Shown: in pieces, positions 1 through 6,051 of the stretch
How positions within the stretch are numbered: the stretch's first letter is position 1
Layout: the number at the start of each line of letters is the position of its first letter
Assembly: GCF_030530635.1 (NCBI RefSeq)
Contig: NZ_JAUMUL010000101.1
Span: 1-6,320, forward strand
DNA from: Actinomyces sp.
GTDB lineage: Bacteria; Actinomycetota; Actinomycetes; Actinomycetales; Actinomycetaceae
Direction: 5' to 3'
Length of the DNA: 6,320 nt
Notes under the pieces: generated by a model
Told to the model about the DNA's origin: nothing
Seen by the model: only the letters and a program-made list of their open reading frames with translations
The model's database searches: none
Translations under genes and position numbers: made by a program

Positions 1-472
1 GGCGCAGCAGGGAGGCCGTGTAGTCGATCTCGCCGAAGCGGTCGAGCTGGTCGCGCATTACGTTGAGCATGAGCGCCGCCCGCGGCTTGACGGAGCGGAC
101 GAAGTGGACGGCGTGCGCCTCATCCAACTCCAGCACGGCGACGTCGGCGTCCAGGCGACCGGCGGCGTCGACCTCGGTGAGCAGGGCCGCCAGCACGCCG
201 CGTACGAAGTTGGAGCCGGTGCGGTTGGTGAACACCTTCAAGCCCTGATCGCGCAGCAACTGCACCACCATCTTGGTGGTGGTGGTCTTGCCGTTCGTGC
301 CGGAGACGAGCACCACCCCGTGCGGCAGTCGGTCCAAGGTGCGGGCGAGGAACCCGGGGTCGGTGCGCTCCATCACCAGGCCGGGGAAGGCGGTGCCGCC
401 GGAGCCGCCGCCACGCAGGCGGGCCAGGGCACGGGCCGTGCGGCCCAGTGCCACGGTGAGTCGTGAACGCAT
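1..472 (-). CDS. murT: MurT, lipid II isoglutaminyl synthase ligase subunit (N-terminal part)
   Basis: MurT is the Mur-ligase-like subunit that, with the glutaminase GatD, amidates the D-glutamate of lipid II in the cytoplasm to give D-isoglutamine in peptidoglycan precursors. Only 157 codons are present; the frame stays open at the left edge, so the C-terminal half lies outside. Visible motifs are the ATP-binding P-loop GTNGKTTTT at residues 58-66, TNRTGSNFVRG at 82-92, the acidic ELDEAH segment at 115-120, and NVMRDQLDRFGEID at 137-150. The last is typical of MurT and separates it from MurC-F and folate ligases. The start is the ATG at 472-470, with AGGAG four bases upstream (477-481). A weak TAGACT-like -10 lies near 511-516 without a good -35. 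gatD normally follows murT and would lie beyond the left edge (inference). Confidence 0.93.
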   Translation of the reverse strand, partial: MRSRLTVALGRTARALARLRGGGSGGTAFPGLVMERTDPGFLARTLDRLPHGVVLVSGTNGKTTTTKMVVQLLRDQGLKVFTNRTGSNFVRGVLAALLTEVDAAGRLDADVAVLELDEAHAVHFVRSVKPRAALMLNVMRDQLDRFGEIDYTASLLR

Positions 473-643
473 GAGACTCCTGCCTGTGGTCGGTGATGGG
501 TCGCCCCAGTCTAGATGAGTGCGTGGCATTGCCGGTGTGGTGACGCGGGAGGCACGTTGCGCGGTCCTGGTGCGCATTGCGCGCCCGCCCCGGAGTCGTA
601 GCACGCAGCTGGGGGTCGGGGAGTGGGCCAACGCCACATCAAC

Positions 644-700
644 CTACCTCGGCACGTAACTTCTACCGACCTCGGCACGTAACTTCTACCGACCTCGGCG
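644..700. repeat. 23-bp tandem repeat, copy locus 1 (about 2.5 units)
   Basis: Two complete 23-bp units at 647-669 and 670-692 are identical and lie directly end to end, followed by a partial third at 693-699. The core reads CCTCGGCACGTAACTTCTA, and at the unit junctions CCGACCTCGG forms a short dyad. There are no spacers, so this is not CRISPR. A related copy occurs at 5898-5930. Both loci begin with ATCAACC and are followed by a G-rich run. The leftward lipid-kinase gene ends inside this array: its TAG stop (688-686) is part of the repeat's TCTACCG segment. The rest of 473-643 holds the murT upstream region, with no gene that I can support. The function is unknown. Confidence 0.85.
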
Positions 701-2347
701 GGGGATGGCGGTGGTGGGCGGGACGACGACGCGCAGAGCGGCGGGCTCGACCTCGGCCACCAGGTTGCGGGTGCGGCCCACGGGATCGCCGTCGAGTTCG
801 AAGGGCACCGGCTCCGTCGTGGACAGGGTCAGACGGCGGGCCTGGTGGTGACTGACACCATCCACGTCCTGACCGATCAGCAGACCGGCACCCACCTTGG
901 CCCAGTCGGCCACCCGGTTGGGTCCGGTCAGCAGCAGATCCACGCGCCCGTCGTCGGGCACCGCCTGCGGGAAGATCGTCATGCCGCCGGTGATGGTGCC
1001 GACGTTGCCCAGCAGCGCCATGACCACCCGGTGCTCGGCGGAATCGGTGGGGGCACCCGCCCCGTCGTCGCTGTCGTCGTCACCGTCGAAGCTGACCTGC
1101 ACTGTGAACGGGTCCGGCACCGCATTCTGCACCGCCGCCAGCACGTAGGCGCCGGCGCGGATCACCTTCTTCAGGTCGTCGCTGGTGTCGGCCATGATGC
1201 GCGCGTCCAGGCCCAGGCCGGCCATGACCACGAAGCGCTCCGTCCCGCCGTCCCAGGTGCAGCTCACGACGTCGATGGCACGGGTGGGGCCGGACAGGGC
1301 CAGGCGCAGCGCGGCGTCGGTGTCGAGCGGTACGTGCAGGTTGCGGGCCAGCAGATTGCCGGTGCCCGTCGGCAGCAGCGCCATGGGCACGCCGCTGCCC
1401 GCCAGTTCGGTGGCGACGGCGCGCACGGTGCCGTCCCCGCCCGCGGCCAGCACCAGGTCGACGCCGGCGGCCAGGGCGCGGCGGGCCTGCTCGTGGCCGA
1501 CGTCGTCCGGGGCAGTCTCCAGCCAGAGTGTGGGCTGCCAGCCGGCTGCCAGCACCTCGGACTCCACGCGCCTGCGCAGCAGGGACAGGTCGTCGAACTT
1601 CGTGGGGTTGTAGACAATGGCGGCGCGCTTGTCGACGGTTGCGGCCGGCAGTCCGATATGGGCCCAGGACGCCAGGATCTCCTCGGTGCCGCCCACACTC
1701 AGGCCGAGATTGGCTACGGTGGCGCCCAGCAGGACCCCGCCGGTCAGGTCAGAGATGGATTGCAGCCCCATGGCCCACTGGCTGGCGCAGGTCACGGCGA
1801 CGGCGAAGATGCCCGCCAGGCGCCAAAGATGTACCAGGGAGGTGGGGCGGCGTCGGGCCCGGGTCAGCGTTACCAGCACCCAGGCGGCCACGGTCATGGC
1901 GACGGCGTGCCCGGCCGGGTAGGCGAAGCCGCGGTAGGACAGGGAGTCGGCGAAGGCCGAGGAGGGGCGCGCGTGGTCGATCCAGGTGGCGATCACGACT
2001 TGCAGCGGTAGGCCCAGCAGGGAGGTGACCAGCGCGGTCGACAGGCGGCGCATGCGCCGCTGATAGGTGACGACGGCGGCCACGGCGATGGCGGCGTAGA
2101 TCAACAGCGGGTGGGTGAGCAGGGAGACCGCCTCCAGGACCTGGCCCCGGCCCGAGCGGGGAGGCAGCGCCGGGACCGTCAGCGCGGCGTCGAGGCGGTC
2201 GGTCAGTCCGGCGCGCACGAGGGCGGTCCAGGCGGCGAAGGCCAGCGCTCCGAGGACCCAGGCGCCGTAGCCGAGTTCCCAGCGGCGGCGCAGGCGCCGG
2301 ATGAGACCGGTGAGCCGGTCATTCAAGGTGCCGGGACGGGCGGACAC
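686..2347 (-). CDS. PAP2-like membrane domain fused to diacylglycerol kinase-family lipid kinase
   Basis: This is a predicted membrane protein of 553 residues, numbered from the GTG at 2347. The N-terminal half is a PAP2-like domain with about six membrane segments (roughly 28-48, 79-95, 104-123, 142-162, 176-192, 201-219). The C-terminal half, from about 241, is a soluble DAGK/YegS-type kinase that would phosphorylate a lipid such as diacylglycerol with ATP. It has GGDGT at 303-307, PTGTGN at 326-331, GLGLDA at 377-382, DDGR at 465-468 and LDGD at 518-521. The kinase motifs look intact, but the PAP2 motifs are degraded: KX6RP keeps only RP (127-128), motif 2 is PAGH (144-147), and motif 3 reads SQ-X5-Q-X3-D (189-200), lacking the usual Arg and His. 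An acidic loop lies at 421-429. The frame is open up to a GTG at 2410, but the GTG at 2347 has AGGAG four bases upstream, and 2386-2433 forms a hairpin, so I prefer 2347. The stop lies in a repeat. The exact substrate is unknown. Confidence 0.88.
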   Translation of the reverse strand: MSARPGTLNDRLTGLIRRLRRRWELGYGAWVLGALAFAAWTALVRAGLTDRLDAALTVPALPPRSGRGQVLEAVSLLTHPLLIYAAIAVAAVVTYQRRMRRLSTALVTSLLGLPLQVVIATWIDHARPSSAFADSLSYRGFAYPAGHAVAMTVAAWVLVTLTRARRRPTSLVHLWRLAGIFAVAVTCASQWAMGLQSISDLTGGVLLGATVANLGLSVGGTEEILASWAHIGLPAATVDKRAAIVYNPTKFDDLSLLRRRVESEVLAAGWQPTLWLETAPDDVGHEQARRALAAGVDLVLAAGGDGTVRAVATELAGSGVPMALLPTGTGNLLARNLHVPLDTDAALRLALSGPTRAIDVVSCTWDGGTERFVVMAGLGLDARIMADTSDDLKKVIRAGAYVLAAVQNAVPDPFTVQVSFDGDDDSDDGAGAPTDSAEHRVVMALLGNVGTITGGMTIFPQAVPDDGRVDLLLTGPNRVADWAKVGAGLLIGQDVDGVSHHQARRLTLSTTEPVPFELDGDPVGRTRNLVAEVEPAALRVVVPPTTAIPRRGR

Positions 2348-2385
2348 GGAACTCCTAACTAACGCGGGTGCCGGCTGGTGAGGCC

Positions 2386-2433
2386 ACGACGGCGGTGCCG
2401 CATCGCACACAGTGCGGATGCCGCGGCCGTCGT
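2386..2433 (-). other. Strong imperfect hairpin upstream of the lipid kinase gene
   Basis: An inner stem pairs 2400-2408 (GCATCGCAC) with 2412-2421 (GTGCGGATGC, one bulged base) around the loop ACA. An outer stem pairs ACGACGGC (2386-2393) with GCCGTCGT (2426-2433). It lies between the transporter stop at 2516 and the preferred kinase start at 2347, so in leftward mRNA it would be either the 3' end of the transporter message or the 5' leader of the kinase message. No U-tract follows it, so a classical intrinsic terminator is doubtful. Its presence argues that this stretch is leader and not coding sequence. Confidence 0.5.
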
Positions 2434-2515
2434 CGCGCGGTCAAATTACCAGCACGGCTTGTGAGGGAGCTGTGAGTGTCCGCCCGTCCCGAAATGGGGC
2501 CCGGCGGCGGTGCCG

Positions 2516-3832
2516 CTACTTCACCTTCTTGATGAAGATGGCCAGCACGCCGCCGATTATGGCGCAGATGCCGGCGAAGTAGCACAGGGCCGGGTAGTTG
2601 GTCTTGTCGGCCGAGCCGATGCCCAGGAAGAGCGGTGCCATGTACGGGGCGAGCGACTGCGGTAGAGCGTTGGCGATGTTGAAAACGCCCAGGTCTTTGC
2701 CGGCGTTGTCCGGGTTGGGCAGGACGTCCACCACCAGGGCGAGATCCACGGAGATGTAGACGCCGTAGGCCAGGCCCATGATGGCCTCCACCATGTAGAA
2801 CCCGGACACGGTGGTGGTGTGCGCCAGCATCAGTGTGCCGACGCCGAACAGTGCCGAGGCGATGAAGACGAAGGCCTTGCGGCGGTGGAGCCGGTCGGAC
2901 AGCTGCCCGCCGACGAAGCTCGCGGCCATGAGTGCGATCGTGTAGATGAGTACGGAGGTAGCAATGACGCTGAGCGCCTCATCCCGCGTGAGGTTGACCC
3001 GGTTGACCAGGTACATGAGGCGGTAGGTGGTGAAGGCGAAGGAGCACAGGGTGATGAGGAAGCGGCCCCACCAGGCCAGCGCGTAGTCGGGGTGCTTGAC
3101 CGGGCTGACCCAGAAGGTCTTGAGCAGACCCATGAAATCGAGCGGCGGCGGCTTGATGGTCAGCTGCTTGTCCGGAAGCACGAAGGCGAACCAGGTCATG
3201 AACAGGATCGCCGGAATGGCCGGGCCGATGAAAAGGATCTCAAGGTTGTCCTTCAAACCGTTGGACAGGTAGGTGGCGATGAGGATGGCCAGGTTCTGGG
3301 CGATGGAGATCATCGAGCTGATGCGGGCCCGCTGGAACTCCGGCACCTGGTCGGACAGTACCGCCACGAAGGGGGCCAGGGCGGCGTTGGCGCCGATCTG
3401 GGCCACGAGCCAGCCGGCGGCGACGGCGGGGACGGTGTTGGTCAGCCCCATGATCACCAGACCGATGGTCATGCCGACGATACCGATAACCAGCCAGGGG
3501 CGGCGTCGGCCCCAGCGCCACATGGTGCGGTCGGAGATCTGCCCGAAGACGACATTGGCGACTACCGCGCCCAGGGCACCCAGTCCGGCGATCTGTGACA
3601 CCGCATTGGCCTGGGCGGCAGTGTCGTCCGGGAACATGGACAGGGCCTTGTTCTGGATCGAGACGATCGCCGGCCCCATGAGGGCGACGAAGAAGAACAG
3701 CTGAGCGGCCAGGTAGGAGGCGATGAAGAAGGGTCCCACCTCCTTGGTGGGAGGCGCGAAGAAGGCGTCGATCTCCTCCTGGGTGGCCCGGCCCTTGCCA
3801 GACAAGGCTGCTGAGGTCGGTGGTTCTGCCAT
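2516..3832 (-). CDS. MFS transporter, 12-helix, substrate unknown (sugar-like subgroup)
   Basis: This is a 438-residue integral membrane protein of the Major Facilitator Superfamily, which moves small solutes across the cytoplasmic membrane, usually with a proton or sodium ion. Hydrophobic segments run from about residue 34 to 434 and fit 12 helices. Motif A appears in both halves: GQISDRT..RWGRRRPW at 97-112 and GQLSDRLHRRK at 309-319, with a hydrophilic central loop at about 220-250. SDRT..RWGRRRPW and GKDLGVFNIANALPQSLAP (378-396) resemble GPH/SLC45-like sugar porters, but this is a family impression and does not identify a substrate. The ATG at 3832 has AGGAG seven bases upstream. The stop is TAG at 2518-2516, and the protein ends in a basic KKVK tail. 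It is divergent from the hydrolase at 4306 and has no adjacent binding protein or sugar enzyme in the window. Confidence 0.9.
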   Translation of the reverse strand: MAEPPTSAALSGKGRATQEEIDAFFAPPTKEVGPFFIASYLAAQLFFFVALMGPAIVSIQNKALSMFPDDTAAQANAVSQIAGLGALGAVVANVVFGQISDRTMWRWGRRRPWLVIGIVGMTIGLVIMGLTNTVPAVAAGWLVAQIGANAALAPFVAVLSDQVPEFQRARISSMISIAQNLAILIATYLSNGLKDNLEILFIGPAIPAILFMTWFAFVLPDKQLTIKPPPLDFMGLLKTFWVSPVKHPDYALAWWGRFLITLCSFAFTTYRLMYLVNRVNLTRDEALSVIATSVLIYTIALMAASFVGGQLSDRLHRRKAFVFIASALFGVGTLMLAHTTTVSGFYMVEAIMGLAYGVYISVDLALVVDVLPNPDNAGKDLGVFNIANALPQSLAPYMAPLFLGIGSADKTNYPALCYFAGICAIIGGVLAIFIKKVK

Positions 3833-4094
3833 AGGGACTCTCCTCGTCGAGATGTAAGGGTAAGGTGATGTAGACTACGTGTCGAAGCCTAACCCCGTCG
3901 GCGTCGCGCCGTCATGCAGTCGTTTGACAGACTTTTGTACCAACCGGTCTGGGATGCGCTTCCGAGACCACGAGTCCCGATGACGCCCCATGACGGCTAT
4001 CGCCCCGGCCACGGGGGCGCCGTCGGCGCCTCCGGCCTTCCCACTTGGGGGATTGCGCATCTAACCCGGATGGCCGAGCTGCTCATGGATTGCC
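3833..4094. other. Divergent intergenic region with a strong GC hairpin at 4007-4037
   Basis: This stretch separates the leftward transporter from the smaller repeat element and the rightward hydrolase. I find no supportable gene: short frames on both strands lack ribosome sites and recognisable sequence. It holds the transporter's leader and promoter candidate, and a hairpin in which GGGGGCGCC (4013-4021) pairs with GGCGCCTCC (4025-4033) around GTC. This is extended by GGCC (4007-4010) pairing with GGCC (4034-4037). No T-run follows on either strand, so it is not an obvious terminator. TGCAGTCGTTTGAC (3915-3928) faintly resembles a LacI-family operator but has several mismatches. Confidence 0.5.
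3857..3886 (-). promoter_or_regulatory. Candidate promoter of the MFS transporter gene
   Basis: On the minus strand TTCGAC (3886-3881) and TACCCT (3862-3857) are separated by 18 bases, which would start transcription near 3850, just ahead of the AGGAG of the transporter gene. The match to consensus is modest. A small palindrome, GTAGACTAC (3870-3878), lies in the spacer and could be an operator, but I cannot name a regulator. Confidence 0.25.
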
Positions 4095-4291
4095 GGTTCT
4101 TCCGGTTTGTGGGTGTGTTGGTGCGGGTCGGGGGATGCGGTGTGGTGGTCGCCTTCGGGTGTGGGAGGTCGTTCTCGGGTAGGCGGCGCCGCGGGCCTGC
4201 ACACCAGGGCCGTCTGCGCAAACCCACCACAGGGGGCCCGAACCACACCACCAGACGCCCACACCCACCACACCCCTAAACCGGAAGAACC
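4095..4291. mobile_element. 197-bp miniature inverted-repeat element with ISL3-like ends
   Basis: The ends are inverted copies: GGTTCTTCCGGTTT at 4095-4108 and AAACCGGAAGAACC at 4278-4291 match perfectly over 14 bases. An imperfect extension gives GGGTGTG and GGTG blocks. The left arm is rich in G and T and the right arm in A and C, so much of the element could fold on itself. No transposase or other gene is inside. The ends resemble both those of the element at 5548-5879 and, from memory, ISL3-family termini that begin GGCTCTTC. The 8-bp flanks (GGATTGCC and AGTAATGT) do not match, so there is no visible target duplication; the insertion may be old or the element immobile. The right end stops 14 bases before the hydrolase start codon. 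Confidence 0.65.
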
Positions 4292-4293
4292 AG

Positions 4294-4299
4294 TAATGT
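4294..4299 (+). promoter_or_regulatory. Candidate -10 element (TAATGT) for a leaderless hydrolase mRNA
   Basis: TAATGT fits the actinobacterial TANNNT -10 pattern and ends six bases before the ATG at 4306. That places the expected transcription start at or next to the A of the start codon. No Shine-Dalgarno sequence sits at usable spacing, and no TTGACA-like -35 is visible 17 bases upstream, where the element's right arm lies. Leaderless genes with this geometry are common in actinobacteria. Confidence 0.4.
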
Positions 4300-4305
4300 G
4301 CAGGC

Positions 4306-5520
4306 ATGGCATCACTGGAGCGGCGTTCGCGGGCGATCTTCGCCCGGTATGGGGCCTCGGTACGGCGGCGGCTCGCGGGCGGGCGCGAATTCGAGCTCGC
4401 CTACCTGCGCAGCGGACCGCCGTCGGCCTGCCCGGTGCTGGTGATCCCAGGCGGCCCGGGCCTGTCCTCTATCACTCCGTATGTGAGGCTACGTGCCCTG
4501 GCGGCCCGGCGCGGCATGGACCTGCTCATGGTCGAGCACCGCGGTGTGGGCAGGTCCCGGCGTGACACCACCGGTGCAGACCTGCTGGTCTCCGACGTCA
4601 CCGGGGTGGCCGCAGCCGACGACCTCGCGGCCGTACTCGACGCCGAGGGGGTGGAACGGGCCACGGTCCTCGGATCGAGTTACGGCACCTATCTGGCCCA
4701 GCTCCTCACCGTGCGGCACCCCGATCGGGTGGGGGTGCTCGTGCTCGACTCACCCATACTCGATCCGGTCAGTGACCTGGCTGCAACCCGTGAATACCGG
4801 CGTCGTCTCCTGTGGGACGGCGATGATTTCGAGACCCACGCCGTCGCCGCGCGGATTCGGGCCCTGGCCGAGATCCGGCCGGTAGATGAACTCGCACACG
4901 TAGTCCAGGTCGTGTACGAGTTCGCGGGTGCGCGAACCCTCCAGGCGTTGATCGCCGCCTGGAACGAGGGTCGCCTGGAATGGTTGTGGGAGACGCTGGC
5001 TGCGGCCGGTCGCGGCGAAGTCGAGGGCGAGGGGATTGCCTTCCTGATGGAGCCCGACCTCGTCTCTGGCATCGCCTATGGGGAACTCGGCTACGGGCTT
5101 CCCGTGGACGGCGGTCCGCTGGACCCGCAACTGTTCTTCGCGGACGCCGCCACACGGATGCCCGCCTACCGTGGCACCCCGGTAGACCTGCGGCGGGCCG
5201 CCAGCGAGTACGGTGTGCCGACCGTCGTCGTCTCCGGGGAGCGCGATCTGCGCACTCCGCGCCCGGTCGCGCAACGGATCGTGCAGCTGGCTCCCGACGC
5301 GGTCCTGGCGCCGGTCACGGATCTGGGGCATAGTGCGCTGGATAACCATCCGCTGCTGGCCCTGGCCGTCGCCCACGCGGCGGGCAGTGGCCGCGCCCAC
5401 CTGATCCCCGGACGCATAAGTGGGCTTGAACGCCTTCCGCGCCGGGGTACATCCAATGCGCTGGGGACCCTGTTGAGGGCGGCCGGTGCGCTCGCAAAAC
5501 GCCGTAACACGGCGCCTTGA
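4306..5520 (+). CDS. Alpha/beta hydrolase (peptidase S33 / proline iminopeptidase-like)
   Basis: This is a 404-residue protein with the alpha/beta hydrolase fold and no signal peptide or membrane segment, so probably a cytoplasmic serine hydrolase. The oxyanion-hole motif is PGGPG at 48-52, the nucleophile elbow is GSSYG at 123-127 with Ser125, the likely acid is Asp314 in GERDLRTP, and the base is His342 in DLGHS, giving a complete catalytic triad. A cap-like insertion lies at about 155-290. GGPG plus GxSYG is typical of S33 aminopeptidases, which cleave N-terminal proline or other residues from peptides, but esterases share it and the substrate is not determined. ATG 4306 is the first start after an in-frame TAA at 4294-4296. 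It lacks a clear ribosome site and may be leaderless. The gene lies between two small elements with related ends, so it may be accessory. The C-terminal tail (364-404) is basic and of unknown role. Confidence 0.88.
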   Translation: MASLERRSRAIFARYGASVRRRLAGGREFELAYLRSGPPSACPVLVIPGGPGLSSITPYVRLRALAARRGMDLLMVEHRGVGRSRRDTTGADLLVSDVTGVAAADDLAAVLDAEGVERATVLGSSYGTYLAQLLTVRHPDRVGVLVLDSPILDPVSDLAATREYRRRLLWDGDDFETHAVAARIRALAEIRPVDELAHVVQVVYEFAGARTLQALIAAWNEGRLEWLWETLAAAGRGEVEGEGIAFLMEPDLVSGIAYGELGYGLPVDGGPLDPQLFFADAATRMPAYRGTPVDLRRAASEYGVPTVVVSGERDLRTPRPVAQRIVQLAPDAVLAPVTDLGHSALDNHPLLALAVAHAAGSGRAHLIPGRISGLERLPRRGTSNALGTLLRAAGALAKRRNTAP

Positions 5521-5589
5521 CCTGGACCACGGTCTAACTCCTTTAATGGCTCTTCGCGTTTGAGGGTGTGGTGGGTGAGGTGTGCGCGC

Positions 5590-5683
5590 GACGGCTCAGG
5601 TGCTCGCTTGACGGTTCGTACCTTTGCGTGAGGGTTCGTGTGTTCTGGTCGACGGTTCGTACCTTCCTGTGACGGTTCGGCAC
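5590..5683 (+). repeat. Head-to-tail array of about 20-bp GACGGTTCG units
   Basis: Units start at 5590, 5610, 5630, 5651 and 5671, a spacing of 20, 20, 21 and 20 bases. Their openings are GACGGCTCA, GACGGTTCG, GAGGGTTCG, GACGGTTCG and GACGGTTCG. The units at 5610 and 5651 share the longer GACGGTTCGTACCTT. The second half of each unit varies more. The regular two-turn spacing would put every motif on the same face of the helix, as expected for an array of protein-binding sites. Binding by a transposase or another DNA-binding protein is an inference. Confidence 0.8.
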
Positions 5684-5762
5684 CCAGAGGTACGTATCGT
5701 CGCCGTTCATGTCGAAGCGTCGGTGCCAAGTGCCGAACCGTCAACTAAACATACGAACCGTC
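5651..5762. repeat. Large inverted repeat (possible cruciform or RNA hairpin)
   Basis: Two adjacent units of the 20-bp array recur in inverted orientation. GACGGTTCGGCAC (5671-5683) pairs perfectly with GTGCCGAACCGTC (5730-5742), and GACGGTTCGTA (5651-5661) pairs with TACGAACCGTC (5752-5762). A symmetrical nine-base internal loop lies between them, and the apical loop is 46 bases. An alternative pairing of GGCACC (5679-5684) with GGTGCC (5722-5727) would exclude the first stem. Confidence 0.75.
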
Positions 5763-5897
5763 CACCCCGCATTCCACGGGAAGTACCCACGGCACAGGCC
5801 CACCCCACCTACGGTCACAACGAGCAGCCAGCCGCCGACCAGAACACACCACCAGCCACACCCTCAAACCGGAAGAGCCCCATAAGCGCCATATCAA

Positions 5898-5930
5898 CCG
5901 ATCTCGGCACGTAACGTCTACCGATCTCGG
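5898..5930. repeat. 23-bp repeat, copy locus 2 (about 1.5 units)
   Basis: One full 23-bp unit (5898-5920, core CCGATCTCGGCACGTAAC) is followed by CCGATCTCGG (5921-5930). It differs from the locus at 644-700 mainly by GATC in place of GACC and CGTCTA in place of CTTCTA. Both loci open with ATCAACC and continue into G-rich sequence. It lies 18 bases past the larger miniature element and about 65 bases before the first HAIR operator of dnaK. Confidence 0.8.
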
Positions 5931-5994
5931 CGCAGGGGTGGGGTGTGGTTCGGGTCATGTTTGTCGGGCCTGGAATAGAACTGTCCGGCTCAGA

Positions 5995-6015
5995 GTTGAG
6001 TGCATCAGACTCAAG
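5995..6015. promoter_or_regulatory. HAIR operator 1 (HspR site) upstream of dnaK
   Basis: GTTGAGT, seven bases, then ACTCAAG differs by one base from the HspR-associated inverted repeat CTTGAGT-N7-ACTCAAG. It is the best of the three sites and lies just upstream of the -35 region. HspR represses dnaK operons in actinobacteria until heat stress, with DnaK as co-repressor. Confidence 0.85.
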
Positions 6016-6030
6016 ATCGCGGAGCGTGGA

Positions 6031-6051
6031 GTTGACAAGGCCACGCTCAAC
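6031..6051. promoter_or_regulatory. HAIR-like operator 2 overlapping the dnaK -35
   Basis: GTTGACA, seven bases, then GCTCAAC keeps the TTGA-N11-TCAA spacing of a HAIR site but with degenerate inner bases. Its left half contains the TTGACA -35 hexamer, so a bound repressor would cover the promoter directly. Confidence 0.6.

Larger units (their letters stand above)
5548..5879. mobile_element. 332-bp miniature inverted-repeat element with ISL3-like ends and internal repeats
   Basis: The left end begins GGCTCTTCGCGTTTGAGG (5548-5565) and the right end is its inverted partner CCTCAAACCGGAAGAGCC (5862-5879). The match continues into GTGTGG, giving 22 of 24 identical positions. The ends closely resemble those of the element at 4095-4291 and, from memory, ISL3-family insertion sequences of corynebacteria and relatives. 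No transposase is present, and frames crossing the element have no ribosome site or recognisable sequence. The interior carries an array of about 20-bp units and a large hairpin, described separately. The 8-bp flanks are CCTTTAAT and CCATAAGC, not a clean target duplication. The element starts 27 bases after the hydrolase stop and may act as its 3' untranslated region. Confidence 0.7.

Noticed and set aside
647..699. CRISPR or attachment site
   Set aside because: The 23-bp units are contiguous without spacers, and no integrase or tRNA gene is near.
845..2011. Long plus-strand open frame opposite the lipid kinase gene
   Set aside because: Its translation is rich in His, Gly and Gln with no domain, as expected for the antisense of a GC-rich gene; the minus-strand frame has clear kinase motifs.
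2819..3598. Plus-strand open frame opposite the MFS transporter
   Set aside because: A low-complexity Asp/Glu/Gly/His-rich translation with no ribosome site; the opposite strand is a clear 12-helix transporter.
3915..3952. LacI-type operator and plus-strand TTGACA promoter
   Set aside because: The operator-like sequence has several mismatches, and no -10 element lies 16-19 bases after TTGACA (3924-3929).
4007..4037. Rho-independent terminator
   Set aside because: The stem is strong but no T-run follows on either strand, and no gene ends into it.
3914..4279. Plus-strand open frame in the divergent gap
   Set aside because: It lacks a ribosome site, runs through the whole miniature element and has no recognisable sequence.
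5590..5762. CRISPR-like array
   Set aside because: Units are 20-21 bp with only 9-15 conserved bases, no unique 30-bp spacers, inverted copies inside, and no cas genes nearby.
5624..5914. Plus-strand open frame downstream of the hydrolase
   Set aside because: It crosses the internal repeats and right end of the 332-bp element, with no ribosome site or domain.
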